In this document: piece after piece, positions 18,296 to 27,567 of the stretch
How the letters are laid out: each line of letters begins with the position of its first letter
Numbering within the stretch: position 1 is the first letter of the stretch
From: JANNUT01 sp046331425
GTDB taxonomy: Bacteria > Acidobacteriota > Polarisedimenticolia > J045
DNA length: 64,000 nucleotides
Reading direction: 5' to 3'
NCBI GenBank assembly: GCA_046331425.1
Contig: JAXLQU010000022.1
Coordinates: forward strand, 10,497-74,496
Program-made: the position numbers and the translations under genes
Notes under the pieces: generated by a model
Told to the model about the DNA's origin: nothing
Databases searched by the model: none
Seen by the model: only the letters and a program-made list of their open reading frames with translations

Positions 18296-21200
18296 TTGCA
18301 AAAGGTGTGTCTGCTGATTCTGTGCGGTCTCGCGACGACGGTCGGTCACGCCGCCGACTCAGGAGTTGTCGCGGTTCGCACCTACGGTGTCAGCGATGGA
18401 CTGCCCAGCGGCACCGTGCGACAGATCCGCGTCGACTCGCGCGGTTTTCTCTGGTTTTGCGGTAGCGGCCGTCTTGCGCGATTCGATGGTCGCGAGTTCA
18501 AGTCTTACGGCGCAAGCGACGGGCTGATGGGCGCATCGATCCTCGACATCGTCGAGGACGTGGCTCACTCGACGTATTGGGTTGGAACGAGCGATGGTTT
18601 GTTCCGACTCGACACGCGCCGTCAAGCATCGCCGGGAACACTGTTCGAGAAAATTCCGTTACCGCTCGATGATGCCGCGCCTCGATTGTTGTTAGATCGA
18701 CGTGGCCGGCTATGGGTCGGCATGAGTGAGGGGCTCGCGCTCATCGACCAGCCGGACCACCCGCAAGCGCAACTCGTGATCCCGGCTCGTGGCTCCAGCG
18801 AGGCAATCTCCACGGTGTTCGCGCTCGTCGAGGATTTGGACGGCGCGATTTGGGCGGGCACTCACTGGTCGGGGCTGTTTCGTGTCGCTGCCGACGCATC
18901 GACAGTCAAGAACTATCCCAAGAGCGTGCACGGCTTGAGTTTTATTCGTGACCTCGTGCTCGGCCCCGACCAACGGATCTGGTGCACATTCCTGGGCGGT
19001 GTCGCACGTTTTCACAGCAGCGCCGAGCGATACGACACTCCGGTGGAACGAACGATCGAGCCACGCGACGGCTTGCCGTCGATCGACACAGGCCGATTTT
19101 GCAACACACCGACGGGCGAGTTGCTCGTCTCGAGCAGTGGCGGTGTGACACGACTTCGTCAGGACCCCGGCGGCAACTGGCAGGCCGAGGTTGCCTGGTC
19201 GATGCGTCGAGGGTTGCCGTCCGACACGGTGCGCCCGATGGCGTTCGATCCGGCCGGCAACCTGTGGCTCGGTACGATCGCCCGTGGCGCGATGCGCCTC
19301 GATCCGCAGGGCTTCCGGCGTTTCACGCAAGTCGAATCGGATGGTGCGAATCTCGTGGGGCTGATCCACGACGCCCGTGGAGAAGTACGGGCGTTGGCCG
19401 ATCTTGCTCATCGCGGTTACCGACTTTATTCGCTGACCGACAATCATTCGCGCTATGCGACTCTCACGCTTCCGAGCGACATTTATTATCTCGGTTGGGG
19501 CAAGCATCGAATCGCCCAGGACCGATCCGGCCACTACTGGGTCGGCACCGGACAAGGGTTGCTGGAGTTCGCGGCCGATCTGTCCGCTTCGTCGATGTCG
19601 AGAACCAAGCCCCCACTCCGACGGTTCGACTCCGTCCACGGATTTCCTGGCGACGATGTCTATTGGGTTGCGAGCGACTCGCGCGGAGCGATCTGGGCCA
19701 GTGTTGCCGTGAAAGGCCCCGAGCTTTCGACCCTCGTTCGACTCGAGCCGGGCGCCACGAAGTTCACGACGATCCCTACCATCATCGGAATCCCACCCCA
19801 CGATTTAGCGACGTCGCTTGCGGAGGATCGCTTGCACCGTGTCTGGGTCTGCTTCGGCACGGGCGCCATCGTCCGCTTCGATGGCGACAAGGCACCGACG
19901 CGGATCGATCTGGGCGTGCCGTTGCTCGAGGTGGGCGACCATCAACTGTATTTCGACGCGGAAGGTCGACTGTGGATCGCATCGGGACGGGCAGGAGTCA
20001 GGGTTTGCAACGAACCGACGGCCGCAACCGTGCGTTTGAACGAGGTCCCGGCGGCGCTCGCGGGGCAATCGGTGTACTGCGTGGTGGGCGATCGCGACAA
20101 CCGCCTCTACTTCGGAACCGACAGTGGTGTCGTGCGACTGGGTCAAACGACGCAACCGATGCGCGAATTCACGCAGGCCGACGGATTGCCGGGCGGCGCC
20201 ATTTACCGCTGTGAACGCGACAGCAACGGCCAACTCTGGTTTGGCGATCAGCATGGCGTCGCGCGACTCGACCCTGCGAAGGATCCACCGGCCTCAACGC
20301 CCACGGCCTCTTTTTCTGAGCTTCGCATCGACGGAACGCGCTGGAGTGTTCCCCCGCTCGGCGCCGATCGGCTTGGCCCCGTGCGATTGAGCCCCGGCTC
20401 GCATCAGATCGCACTCGAATTTTTCGCGATCAACCACACGTCGGGAGAACGAATTCGCTATCAGCACCGTTTGGATACGAACGCGACATGGAGCGAACCG
20501 TCGGAGGCGCGGTCGTTGGAGTTTCCAGCATTGACGACAGGTCACCCTCGGTTGTCGGTGCGCGCCGTCTCCGAACGCGGCGCCAGCGCCGGCCGCCGTG
20601 CTCGCCAGATACCACCTCCGGTCTGGCAACGCGGTGCTGGTTCCTCGCCATCGGTTTGGCGCTGACGTGCGCGGCGGCGTATCTGGCTTATCGATTGCGC
20701 CTCGGGCAACTGCTCGCCGCCGAGCGAATGCGCACGCGCATCGCCACCGATCTGCACGATGCGGTTGGCGCCGACCTGTCTCGCATTTCGCTGATGGCCG
20801 ACGCGGCACAACGCGACCTCGAGGAACAACCGTCGCGGGCGCGCTCCACGCTGGTCGATGTAGCGCAGTCGGCGCGCGATGCCGTTCGCGAGATGTCGGA
20901 CATTGTCTGGGCGCTGAAGCCAAAAGGAGACGACCTCGCACAAGTGGTCACGCGCCTCCACGAGTACGCCAACGATGTGGCGCGACCGGCGGGCTTGAGT
21001 TTCGTGGTCGACTCGCCACTCGACCTGGACGAGGTTCGCCTGAAAGCCGACGCCTGTCGCGAGCTGTACCTGTTGTTGAAAGAGGCGATCGCCAATGCGG
21101 CCCGACACTCGGGAGCGCATTCACTCAATCTCTCGCTTCGCATCGAGGATCGGAGGCTGAGCGCCGAGATGCGGGATGACGGTCGCGGGTTCGTTCCTGG

Positions 21201-21336
21201 TCAAACAGCCCCCACGCTCGGGGGACATGGCTTGAGCCACATGCAAGCACGCGCCGATCGGCTTGGGGCGACGCTCACGATCGAGTCGGCCGTCGGCCAC
21301 GGTACGACGATCCGCGTCCGGCTTCCGAGGGCATGA
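18296..21336 (+). CDS. Hybrid-like periplasmic propeller sensor histidine kinase, frameshifted near 20635
   Basis: A TTG start at 18296 is favoured: GGAGG lies 5 bp upstream and an export signal follows at once (QKVCLLILCGLATTVGHAADSG). The periplasmic part is a two-component-regulator propeller with repeats such as GVSDGLPSGTVRQI, DSRGFLWFCG and DPAGNLWLGT. A Y_Y_Y-type domain ends in IPPPVWQR, where the frame closes at 20665. The next frame continues CWFLAIGLALTCAAAYLAYRL (membrane helix), a HisKA_3 box with LHDAVGADLSRIS, and an HATPase_c domain (ELYLLLKEAIANAARHSG, GRGFVPG). One added base near 20635 gives one 1013-residue kinase. The partner regulator follows 43 bp downstream. Confidence 0.85.
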
Positions 21337-21379
21337 ACATGCGCCTTACACCGGCTGGAGTTGGAGGTAGCTTGACCTC

Positions 21380-22021
21380 ATGGCAGTGATCCCCGTGGTG
21401 CTCATCGAAGACGATCCGCGGATGCGCGAGGTGGTCCGGCAGTTGCTGGATCGCTCGGCGGATCACGCCTGCGCGGCCGCCTTCGGATCGGTCGAGGAGG
21501 CGCTCGCCGGGATGCCCACTCCGTGTCCGCAGGTTGCGCTGTTGGACATTCACCTTCCCGGCGTGCGCGGCTCACTCGGGATCAAGCAACTCCATCAACA
21601 GTTCCCCGAGCTTTGCGTGCTGATGCTCACCGTGTACGCGGAAGACGATCTGGTGTTCGAAGCGATCTGCAACGGCGCGGTCGGCTATCTGCTCAAACGC
21701 ACGCCACCCGATCAACTCCTCGCGGCAGTGACCGACGCGGCCGCCGGGGGCGCGCCGATGTCGCCGGAGATCGCGCGCAAGGTTTTGCGGGTGTTCCGAA
21801 CGCTGCGCCCGTTGCCCCGCGAAGATGTACAGAACCTGACCCCACAGGAGGCCCGATTGCTGCGACTGTTGGCAGACGGACACAGCTATGAGTCGGCGGG
21901 GGCCAATCTCGACATCTCGCTCAATACAGTTCGCAAGTACGTGCGCAACATCTATGAAAAGCTCCACGTTCACAGCAAGTCGGAAGCCGTTTCCAAAGCG
22001 CTCCGCGCGGGGCTGATTTAG
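21380..22021 (+). CDS. NarL/LuxR-type response regulator
   Basis: This 213-residue regulator has an N-terminal receiver with acidic pocket VVLIEDDPRMR and phospho-acceptor Asp in VALLDIHLPG (about residue 56). The Lys of the receiver lies in GYLLKRTPPDQL. The C-terminal LuxR helix-turn-helix reads LTPQEARLLRLLADGHSYES and SLNTVRKYVRNIYEKL. It directly follows the propeller kinase, and the HisKA_3/NarL pairing is classical, so it is the likely cognate regulator. Its targets are unknown; the secreted protein that starts 172 bp downstream is a candidate. Confidence 0.93.
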   Translation: MAVIPVVLIEDDPRMREVVRQLLDRSADHACAAAFGSVEEALAGMPTPCPQVALLDIHLPGVRGSLGIKQLHQQFPELCVLMLTVYAEDDLVFEAICNGAVGYLLKRTPPDQLLAAVTDAAAGGAPMSPEIARKVLRVFRTLRPLPREDVQNLTPQEARLLRLLADGHSYESAGANLDISLNTVRKYVRNIYEKLHVHSKSEAVSKALRAGLI

Positions 22022-22193
22022 CAGCACGCGCCCGCGCCGCAACGTGTCTGCGGATGCAGCGCGACGGGCGCCCCCTCACGCCACGGCCCCGAGCTCACAC
22101 GGTCTGCTCCTGCGATCGGCGTGCGGCGATGGTTCGTACTTGTGCGCCACACCGGTTGCCGGATACGTGGGTGCCTTCATGAACGAGGAACTC

Positions 22194-24641
22194 ATGCCAA
22201 CCGGCCTCGCCTGGGCGGTTGCTACGTATACTTCGCCGGTGACACCCCGAGCCGTTGTCCCTCTCCTCGTGCTCATCGTTGCCAGCATGCTGGCCCGTGC
22301 CGCCGGACCCGATTCGGGGCCTGTGCTCGCGCTGTCCTTCAACACCGTTCCCAACACCGTGGTGCGGGATGCTTCGGGTCGACGCAACGACGGGGTCACG
22401 AATGGTCAAGTGACGATCGCGCCCGGGCGATACGGAAACGCTCTCGCCTTCGGCGGGCAAAGCGCGCAATCGATCGTGACGGTGGGCGACGATCCATCAC
22501 TGGATTTGACGACCGGGATGACACTCGAAGCCTGGGTCTACCCGACGGCAACACTGGCTCGTTGGCCGACGATCATCATGAAGCAGCAGCCGGCCCAACT
22601 CGTGTACGTGCTGTATGCAAACGCCGACACGAACCAAGCCAACACGCATCTGTCGATCGGCGGATCGCTGCGCGACGCTCGCGGCGGCACGCAACTGCCG
22701 CTGAACACATGGACACATCTGGCCGCAACGTACGACGGGACCACCATCCGGATGTACGTCAATGCAACCCAAGTCGGAACCCGCACGATTGCCGGGGCGA
22801 TCTTGACATCCAACTCCCCGCTGCAGATCGGCGGCAACCGAATCTGGAACGACGAGTGGTTCACCGGCCGAATCGACGAGGTGCGTGTCTACGATCGCGC
22901 GCTGTCGCCCGCCGAGATCACGAGCGACATGAACACGCCGATTACCGACCTCCCCATCGACAACACCGTCGAGGGAGCGTGGGGCACCAAGCTCAACTGG
23001 CCCTACGTTCCGGTTCATCTGGCGCTGCTGTCGACCGGACGCGTGCTCTCATGGAACAACTTCGGCGACAGCCAGATCTTCGATCCCACCAACGACGGCG
23101 TGACGGTGACAGATACCCCACGCATCAACACCTTCTGCGCCGGACATGCGCAGATTCCCGACGGGCGGCTGTTGGTGGCGGGCGGTCACGTCGATGCGTA
23201 CGTCGGCAAACGCGAAGCCAACGTGTTCGATCCGCGCACCGAAAGCTGGAGCGCTCTGCCTGACATGCACATCGAGCGGTGGTACCCGACGGTCACCACG
23301 CTTCCCGACGGGCGAGTTTTCACGATCTCGGGGAACTCGACCTGCCGCACCTGCTGGGCCAACACGCCGGAGATCTACGATCCGATCGTCAACAGTTGGA
23401 CCAACCTGACGAGTGCGACCCGCTTCGTTCCGTTCTACCCGCACACATCGGTTCTTCCCGATGGCCGCTTGTTGTTCACCGGGAGTCAACTCCAGCCAAT
23501 GGAGACGCTGACTCTCGATGTCGCGACGCAACAGTGGACGGTGGTCGACCCGGTGGCGACAGACGGCGGCAGCAGCGTGATGTATCGACTCGGAAAGGTG
23601 TTGAAATCGGGGACTGCCTGGAACCCGGACGATCCGCCGATCGCCTCGTCGACGGCGTCGATGGTGCTGGATATGAACCAGCCGTCGCCCGCGTGGCGCA
23701 CGGTTGCACCGATGCGATTCCCGCGCACGCAGCAAAATCTGACGATGCTTCCGGATGGCTCCGTGCTCTGCACCGGCGGCGGACGCAACACAGACGTGTA
23801 CGACGAGGACAGCGCGGTTCACCAAGCCGAGGTTTGGTCTTCAGTCACCGAGCAGTGGACGCTCGTCGGTTCGATGCAGATGCCGCGGATGTACCACTCG
23901 AACGCGTTGTTGCTTCCCGATGCGCGCGTGCTTGTCGCGGGCGGTGGAGCATTCGGCCCCGATCAGCCCAACGCGGAACTGTACTCGCCCCCGTATCTGT
24001 TCAAGGGCTCGCGTCCGACGTTCAGCGCTGCGCCATCGCGTCTGTCGTACGGCTCGATCGGTTCGATGGCGACGCCCGATGCCGCGGCGATCGACAAGGT
24101 CACGCTGTTGCGGATGGGCTCGACCACGCACGCATTCAACTACGACCAGCGGTACATCGAACTGCCGTTCACGCGTGCGACAGGCGGGCTGCGAATCACC
24201 GCGCCTGCCAACGGCAACATCGCCCCGCCGGGGTACTACATGCTGTTTCTCGTCGCCGCCAACGGAGTTCCTGCGGTCGCGCAGATCTTGCGCGTGCCGC
24301 GCGCCGCTGACGTCTTGTTGGGTGAAGCATCGGCGCCTGCCGGTCCAGGCGCGCCGTTTCGAATCGAGAAGGCAACGGGCGGATATCAGCTCACTTGGTC
24401 GGCTCCCACAGGCGGGCCGGCGCCGACGTCGTATCGCCTCTATCGCACTCCGCTCGGATCGATGGCGAACCCCGAGTGCGAGGCCAACTTGGGAACAGGC
24501 ACGAGTGCCGTGGTCCCGACGCTGAGCAGCAATCAAGGATTTCTCGTGGCGGCGCGACGTGACGGCGAGGATGGCCCGCTTGGGAAAGACAGCAGCGGTG
24601 CGATTCGACCGAACGCGATCGGTTCGAGAGTCTGCCCGTAA
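22194..24641 (+). CDS. Secreted LamG plus galactose-oxidase-like (DUF1929) protein
   Basis: From an ATG preceded by GAGGAAC, the 815-residue protein has an export signal (VVPLLVLIVASMLARAAG) and a LamG/concanavalin-like domain at residues about 50-240. A galactose/glyoxal-oxidase-like Kelch propeller with a DUF1929 C-terminal domain follows. All copper-radical residues of galactose oxidase can be placed: Cys315 (FCAGHA), Tyr364 (ERWYPTV), Tyr567-His568 (RMYHSNALL) and His646 (THAFNYDQRY), with spacings close to the fungal enzyme. It should be a copper radical oxidase making H2O2 from an alcohol or aldehyde; the substrate is unknown. The last 100 residues are an Fn3-like module ending in Cys-Pro, shared with other secreted proteins here. 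Confidence 0.87.
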   Translation: MPTGLAWAVATYTSPVTPRAVVPLLVLIVASMLARAAGPDSGPVLALSFNTVPNTVVRDASGRRNDGVTNGQVTIAPGRYGNALAFGGQSAQSIVTVGDDPSLDLTTGMTLEAWVYPTATLARWPTIIMKQQPAQLVYVLYANADTNQANTHLSIGGSLRDARGGTQLPLNTWTHLAATYDGTTIRMYVNATQVGTRTIAGAILTSNSPLQIGGNRIWNDEWFTGRIDEVRVYDRALSPAEITSDMNTPITDLPIDNTVEGAWGTKLNWPYVPVHLALLSTGRVLSWNNFGDSQIFDPTNDGVTVTDTPRINTFCAGHAQIPDGRLLVAGGHVDAYVGKREANVFDPRTESWSALPDMHIERWYPTVTTLPDGRVFTISGNSTCRTCWANTPEIYDPIVNSWTNLTSATRFVPFYPHTSVLPDGRLLFTGSQLQPMETLTLDVATQQWTVVDPVATDGGSSVMYRLGKVLKSGTAWNPDDPPIASSTASMVLDMNQPSPAWRTVAPMRFPRTQQNLTMLPDGSVLCTGGGRNTDVYDEDSAVHQAEVWSSVTEQWTLVGSMQMPRMYHSNALLLPDARVLVAGGGAFGPDQPNAELYSPPYLFKGSRPTFSAAPSRLSYGSIGSMATPDAAAIDKVTLLRMGSTTHAFNYDQRYIELPFTRATGGLRITAPANGNIAPPGYYMLFLVAANGVPAVAQILRVPRAADVLLGEASAPAGPGAPFRIEKATGGYQLTWSAPTGGPAPTSYRLYRTPLGSMANPECEANLGTGTSAVVPTLSSNQGFLVAARRDGEDGPLGKDSSGAIRPNAIGSRVCP

Positions 24642-24647
24642 ACGAGA

Positions 24648-26309
24648 TCACCGCGGCGATGAATCGCCGGTCCCATCGGCAACGGTCGGGATCAGCCAGA
24701 GAGGTTCGCCGGGAGGCGCTAGCGGTACCAGGTAGGCTCCCTTGGAAAGAGAGCGTTGCCCTGGTCCGAACGAAGCGTTGGGGTAAGTGCCCGAGTGCGC
24801 GAACGGCCCAACGGTGTGATCGACACGTTCCAGCACGTACTCGCGATCGAGCTGTTCGTCGGTGAGATGAGCGAGCGTTTCTTCCAGCAGTCGACAAGCA
24901 AACAGCGTCTGTTCCTGAATTCGCTCCTCGCCTGGTGCGATGCCGCGCGCGGAGAGCCAGGCCTGAGTCGGGCGCAGTCGCAAACTGCGCGACGCGCCGA
25001 CAGCGAACGGATGTACCAGGCTGATCGGCGCGCGCGATTGAATCGGCGGCGTGCGCGAGATCGCTCCGTCGAGCAACGTGGAGGAAAGATAAACGTGCGT
25101 TCCCGCTTCGATCGCGGGAAGCGTTGCCAGATCGTCTTGGTCGAGCCAGAGCACGATCGCGCCAGGGTCCGACGGCGCAGTTCCGGTGAGTGCGTCGATC
25201 GTGCTCTCGCGCACGGTCAGGTTGCTCACTCGCGACATCGCGCTGCGAAAGGCCTGCGCCGCGAACTCGCTTCGCCCCCCCGGCCGATAGATCTGCAAGA
25301 CGGACTTGTCGTGTGCCGCAACGATCGTCGAGGCGATCACGCGCGCTTCCAATCTGAGTCCGCCGAAGAAGTAGAGCGTGCGGCCTCCATCGACGTCGCT
25401 GGGCGGCGTATCGACATTGGGTAGCAACGAAGGCGGGCCGCCGGCGTTGGAGAAGGCGCTCACCGGGGCCCACTCGGAACCTGCGATTCCCGACAACAAG
25501 ACGAAGGCCGGTTTTGTTGCCTCGGCTGCCGCGAGTTGTTGCGGCCATGACGCCGGCTCGCCTTCGAGTGTCCAGATCGACAGGCCCCACGTTCGAGCAA
25601 TGCGTCGTGTCGCGCTGCGATCGCGCTCACCGAGCGCCTGCTGGCGCGCGGCCTCGGCGTTGTGATCGTCGACGAAGCGGGTCAGCACCGCGAGCATCGC
25701 CTCGCGTTGGGCCGGTATTGCGTCGGGTGCGATGACGGTCGCGAGTTCGATTCTGGTCGGCGATGCGCCGGGAGAGGGCTTGTCGCTGCGCGAATGAAGA
25801 AACGCCAAGAGGTCGTTGGCAGCCGCATCATCGAGGACATAGCGCGGCATCAGAGGATCGAGTTGCCTTCCGGCAGGGTCGAGCCCTTCGCGCAGCGCTC
25901 GAATCAACGTCGTGTCGTTGTACGCGGGGCGTACGCCGCGCGTGTTGTTCCCCGCAGACGCCAAACGGTGCCACCGAAGCGACGGTGCGGCGCGTCCCGC
26001 CTCAGCCGAGCCGAGGCCACTGGCCAGATGACACGACGCACATGAAAGCAGCGCGCTCGTCGTCTTGACATCCGCTTGTGTCATGGCGGTGATCGATTTG
26101 CCGCCCGGCAACAGACCGGTTCGATAGAACGCCTCGCCGCTCGCGACGGACGCTGGCGCATCCGTCGCGGCCACCGCCACGGTGATCGCCATCGCCATTG
26201 CCACCAACATCGCTAACGACATCGCTACCGACATCGCCGCGGCGATCGCAGGCACGGTACTCGTCACTGCGGGGCGGTGGGCGCCGCGGCGTCCGCGCGA
26301 ACGGATCAT
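24648..26309 (-). CDS. Cytochrome c fused to a periplasmic-binding-like domain
   Basis: The 553-residue protein starts with an Ala/Met-rich export segment, followed by a cytochrome c domain at residues about 50-170 with heme site CASCHLASG and possible axial Met in DPLMPRY. The remaining ~370 residues look like a type I periplasmic binding or ABC-substrate-binding fold (FVLLSGIAGSEWAPVSAF, VDGGRTLYFFGG, AIVLWLDQDDLATL). I know of such fusions near periplasmic redox enzymes, but the function is not established. The start overlaps the SCO gene stop (ATGA), so the two are co-translated. The gene ends 6 bp from the convergent DUF1929 gene. Confidence 0.75.
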   Translation of the reverse strand: MIRSRGRRGAHRPAVTSTVPAIAAAMSVAMSLAMLVAMAMAITVAVAATDAPASVASGEAFYRTGLLPGGKSITAMTQADVKTTSALLSCASCHLASGLGSAEAGRAAPSLRWHRLASAGNNTRGVRPAYNDTTLIRALREGLDPAGRQLDPLMPRYVLDDAAANDLLAFLHSRSDKPSPGASPTRIELATVIAPDAIPAQREAMLAVLTRFVDDHNAEAARQQALGERDRSATRRIARTWGLSIWTLEGEPASWPQQLAAAEATKPAFVLLSGIAGSEWAPVSAFSNAGGPPSLLPNVDTPPSDVDGGRTLYFFGGLRLEARVIASTIVAAHDKSVLQIYRPGGRSEFAAQAFRSAMSRVSNLTVRESTIDALTGTAPSDPGAIVLWLDQDDLATLPAIEAGTHVYLSSTLLDGAISRTPPIQSRAPISLVHPFAVGASRSLRLRPTQAWLSARGIAPGEERIQEQTLFACRLLEETLAHLTDEQLDREYVLERVDHTVGPFAHSGTYPNASFGPGQRSLSKGAYLVPLAPPGEPLWLIPTVADGTGDSSPR

Positions 26310-26950
26310 CGATCGCCGTTGTGTCGCGAGTGATCGCGCAGTTCGGCGGCCACGGTGGCGATCGGTACGCTGCTGTCGAACCTCGTCCAGGTGTGGGTTG
26401 CGCGAGGTTTTACGAAGATAACCGGTCGATGTGAGTTCTTGTCGCCGGCGTAGATGTCGAACGCACGTTGCACCGCCACGATGTCGTCGAGGGTGCCTGT
26501 AAGAAACGACCAGTTCGGCGCCGACGAGGCGTCGAAACGGGCCGCATAGCGGCGCAGCACATCGGGAGTATCGAACTCGGGGTCGATCGAAATCGATATG
26601 TAGCGTGTGTCAGAGACGGAGTGTAGTTGCTTACGAATCGCGAAGACGGCACTCGTGAGCGCAGGACAGACACTGCGACAGCTCGTGAAGATGAAGGTCA
26701 ACACGACCGGATGCGGGTCGCCCAGAAGCTGCTGTAAGTCGTGTGAGTGACCGTCCTGATCGGTCAACGTCACCGCCGGGATCGCGACCTTCGCTACCAC
26801 GCGATCGGGGTTCGCCCCGCTCGGGTCAGCAGCCGATGCCGCACTCGCGAAGCCGGTAACCAGCAGCAACATCGGTGCAAGGCGGCATGTGACAGCGAGT
26901 GCGCCCGAGGCGATCGAACCGGAACACCAACGCGCCCGGTTCATCGACAT
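26306..26950 (-). CDS. SCO1/SenC/PrrC family copper chaperone or thiol oxidoreductase
   Basis: This 214-residue exported thioredoxin-fold protein has the SCO copper motif CxxxC in FTSCRSVCPALT (about residue 90) and the distal ligand His in NSHRPVIFVKP. The N-terminal hydrophobic stretch LLLVTGFASAASAAD is a signal peptide or anchor. SCO proteins deliver copper to cytochrome oxidase CuA or act in periplasmic redox. Here it is coupled to a cytochrome c fusion and lies downstream of DUF3617 and haloperoxidase genes, not next to oxidase genes. It may therefore serve a different metalloenzyme. Confidence 0.9.
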   Translation of the reverse strand: MSMNRARWCSGSIASGALAVTCRLAPMLLLVTGFASAASAADPSGANPDRVVAKVAIPAVTLTDQDGHSHDLQQLLGDPHPVVLTFIFTSCRSVCPALTSAVFAIRKQLHSVSDTRYISISIDPEFDTPDVLRRYAARFDASSAPNWSFLTGTLDDIVAVQRAFDIYAGDKNSHRPVIFVKPRATHTWTRFDSSVPIATVAAELRDHSRHNGDR

Positions 26951-27421
26951 CTACTCGTGGCAAGAGCCGAGTCGGCGCGCAACGGTCGTCGCTTTGGATG
27001 TGGCGCCGTTCAGGGTCGATTCGGTCACCTCGCGGTATCCGTCTGCGCTCTGAACGGTGATCGTTGTACGCGACGAGGTTGGGGCCCCCGTGGCCAAACA
27101 TGTCGACGAATAGGTGTACGAGTTGGAATTCTCGAGCCTCGTCGGCGGCGTGACATTGCAGCCAAGCGATGCGAGCCGCGCGTGTTCTTGCTTCAGAACG
27201 TCGACCGGATCGATGCACTCGCGCCGCGTCTGTGGCTGGGCTCGTCCTGTCTCGTCGGCGCCGTCGATTGTCCGACTCGTCTCCCACATTCCTGGTCGAA
27301 GCGTGGGCCACTCTGCCAGCGACCCGGCTTCGATCGGTGTTGCCAGTGCGGCGAGCATCAAGAGCTCGATGAAGCGCAAGCGGCGCGGCGCGTTGACTCG
27401 CAATCGGGGCGTGAGCCGCAT
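26951..27421 (-). CDS. DUF3617-like exported protein
   Basis: This 156-residue protein carries an export segment (LLMLAALATPIEAG) followed by LRPGMWETSRTID, the usual opening of DUF3617 proteins, which are small secreted proteins of unknown function. Conserved Cys lie in RRECIDP, LGCNV, STCLAT and at the C-terminus (GSCHE). The ATG at 27421 is chosen because GGAGG precedes it; the longer open frame to 27610 lacks support. It ends directly before the SCO gene. Confidence 0.65.
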   Translation of the reverse strand: MRLTPRLRVNAPRRLRFIELLMLAALATPIEAGSLAEWPTLRPGMWETSRTIDGADETGRAQPQTRRECIDPVDVLKQEHARLASLGCNVTPPTRLENSNSYTYSSTCLATGAPTSSRTTITVQSADGYREVTESTLNGATSKATTVARRLGSCHE

Positions 27422-27567
27422 CGAGTACCTCCGTTGGCAGCGCCGCTTCACGGCGACGGATGAGGCGCCGCCTATCTCGCGGCGCCCCAGGGCGGGAAAT
27501 CTACGCGGGAACCAGCCTTCGTGCGAGCCGCACTCGATGCGGTCGACCCCACCGCATCGACTCGCGA

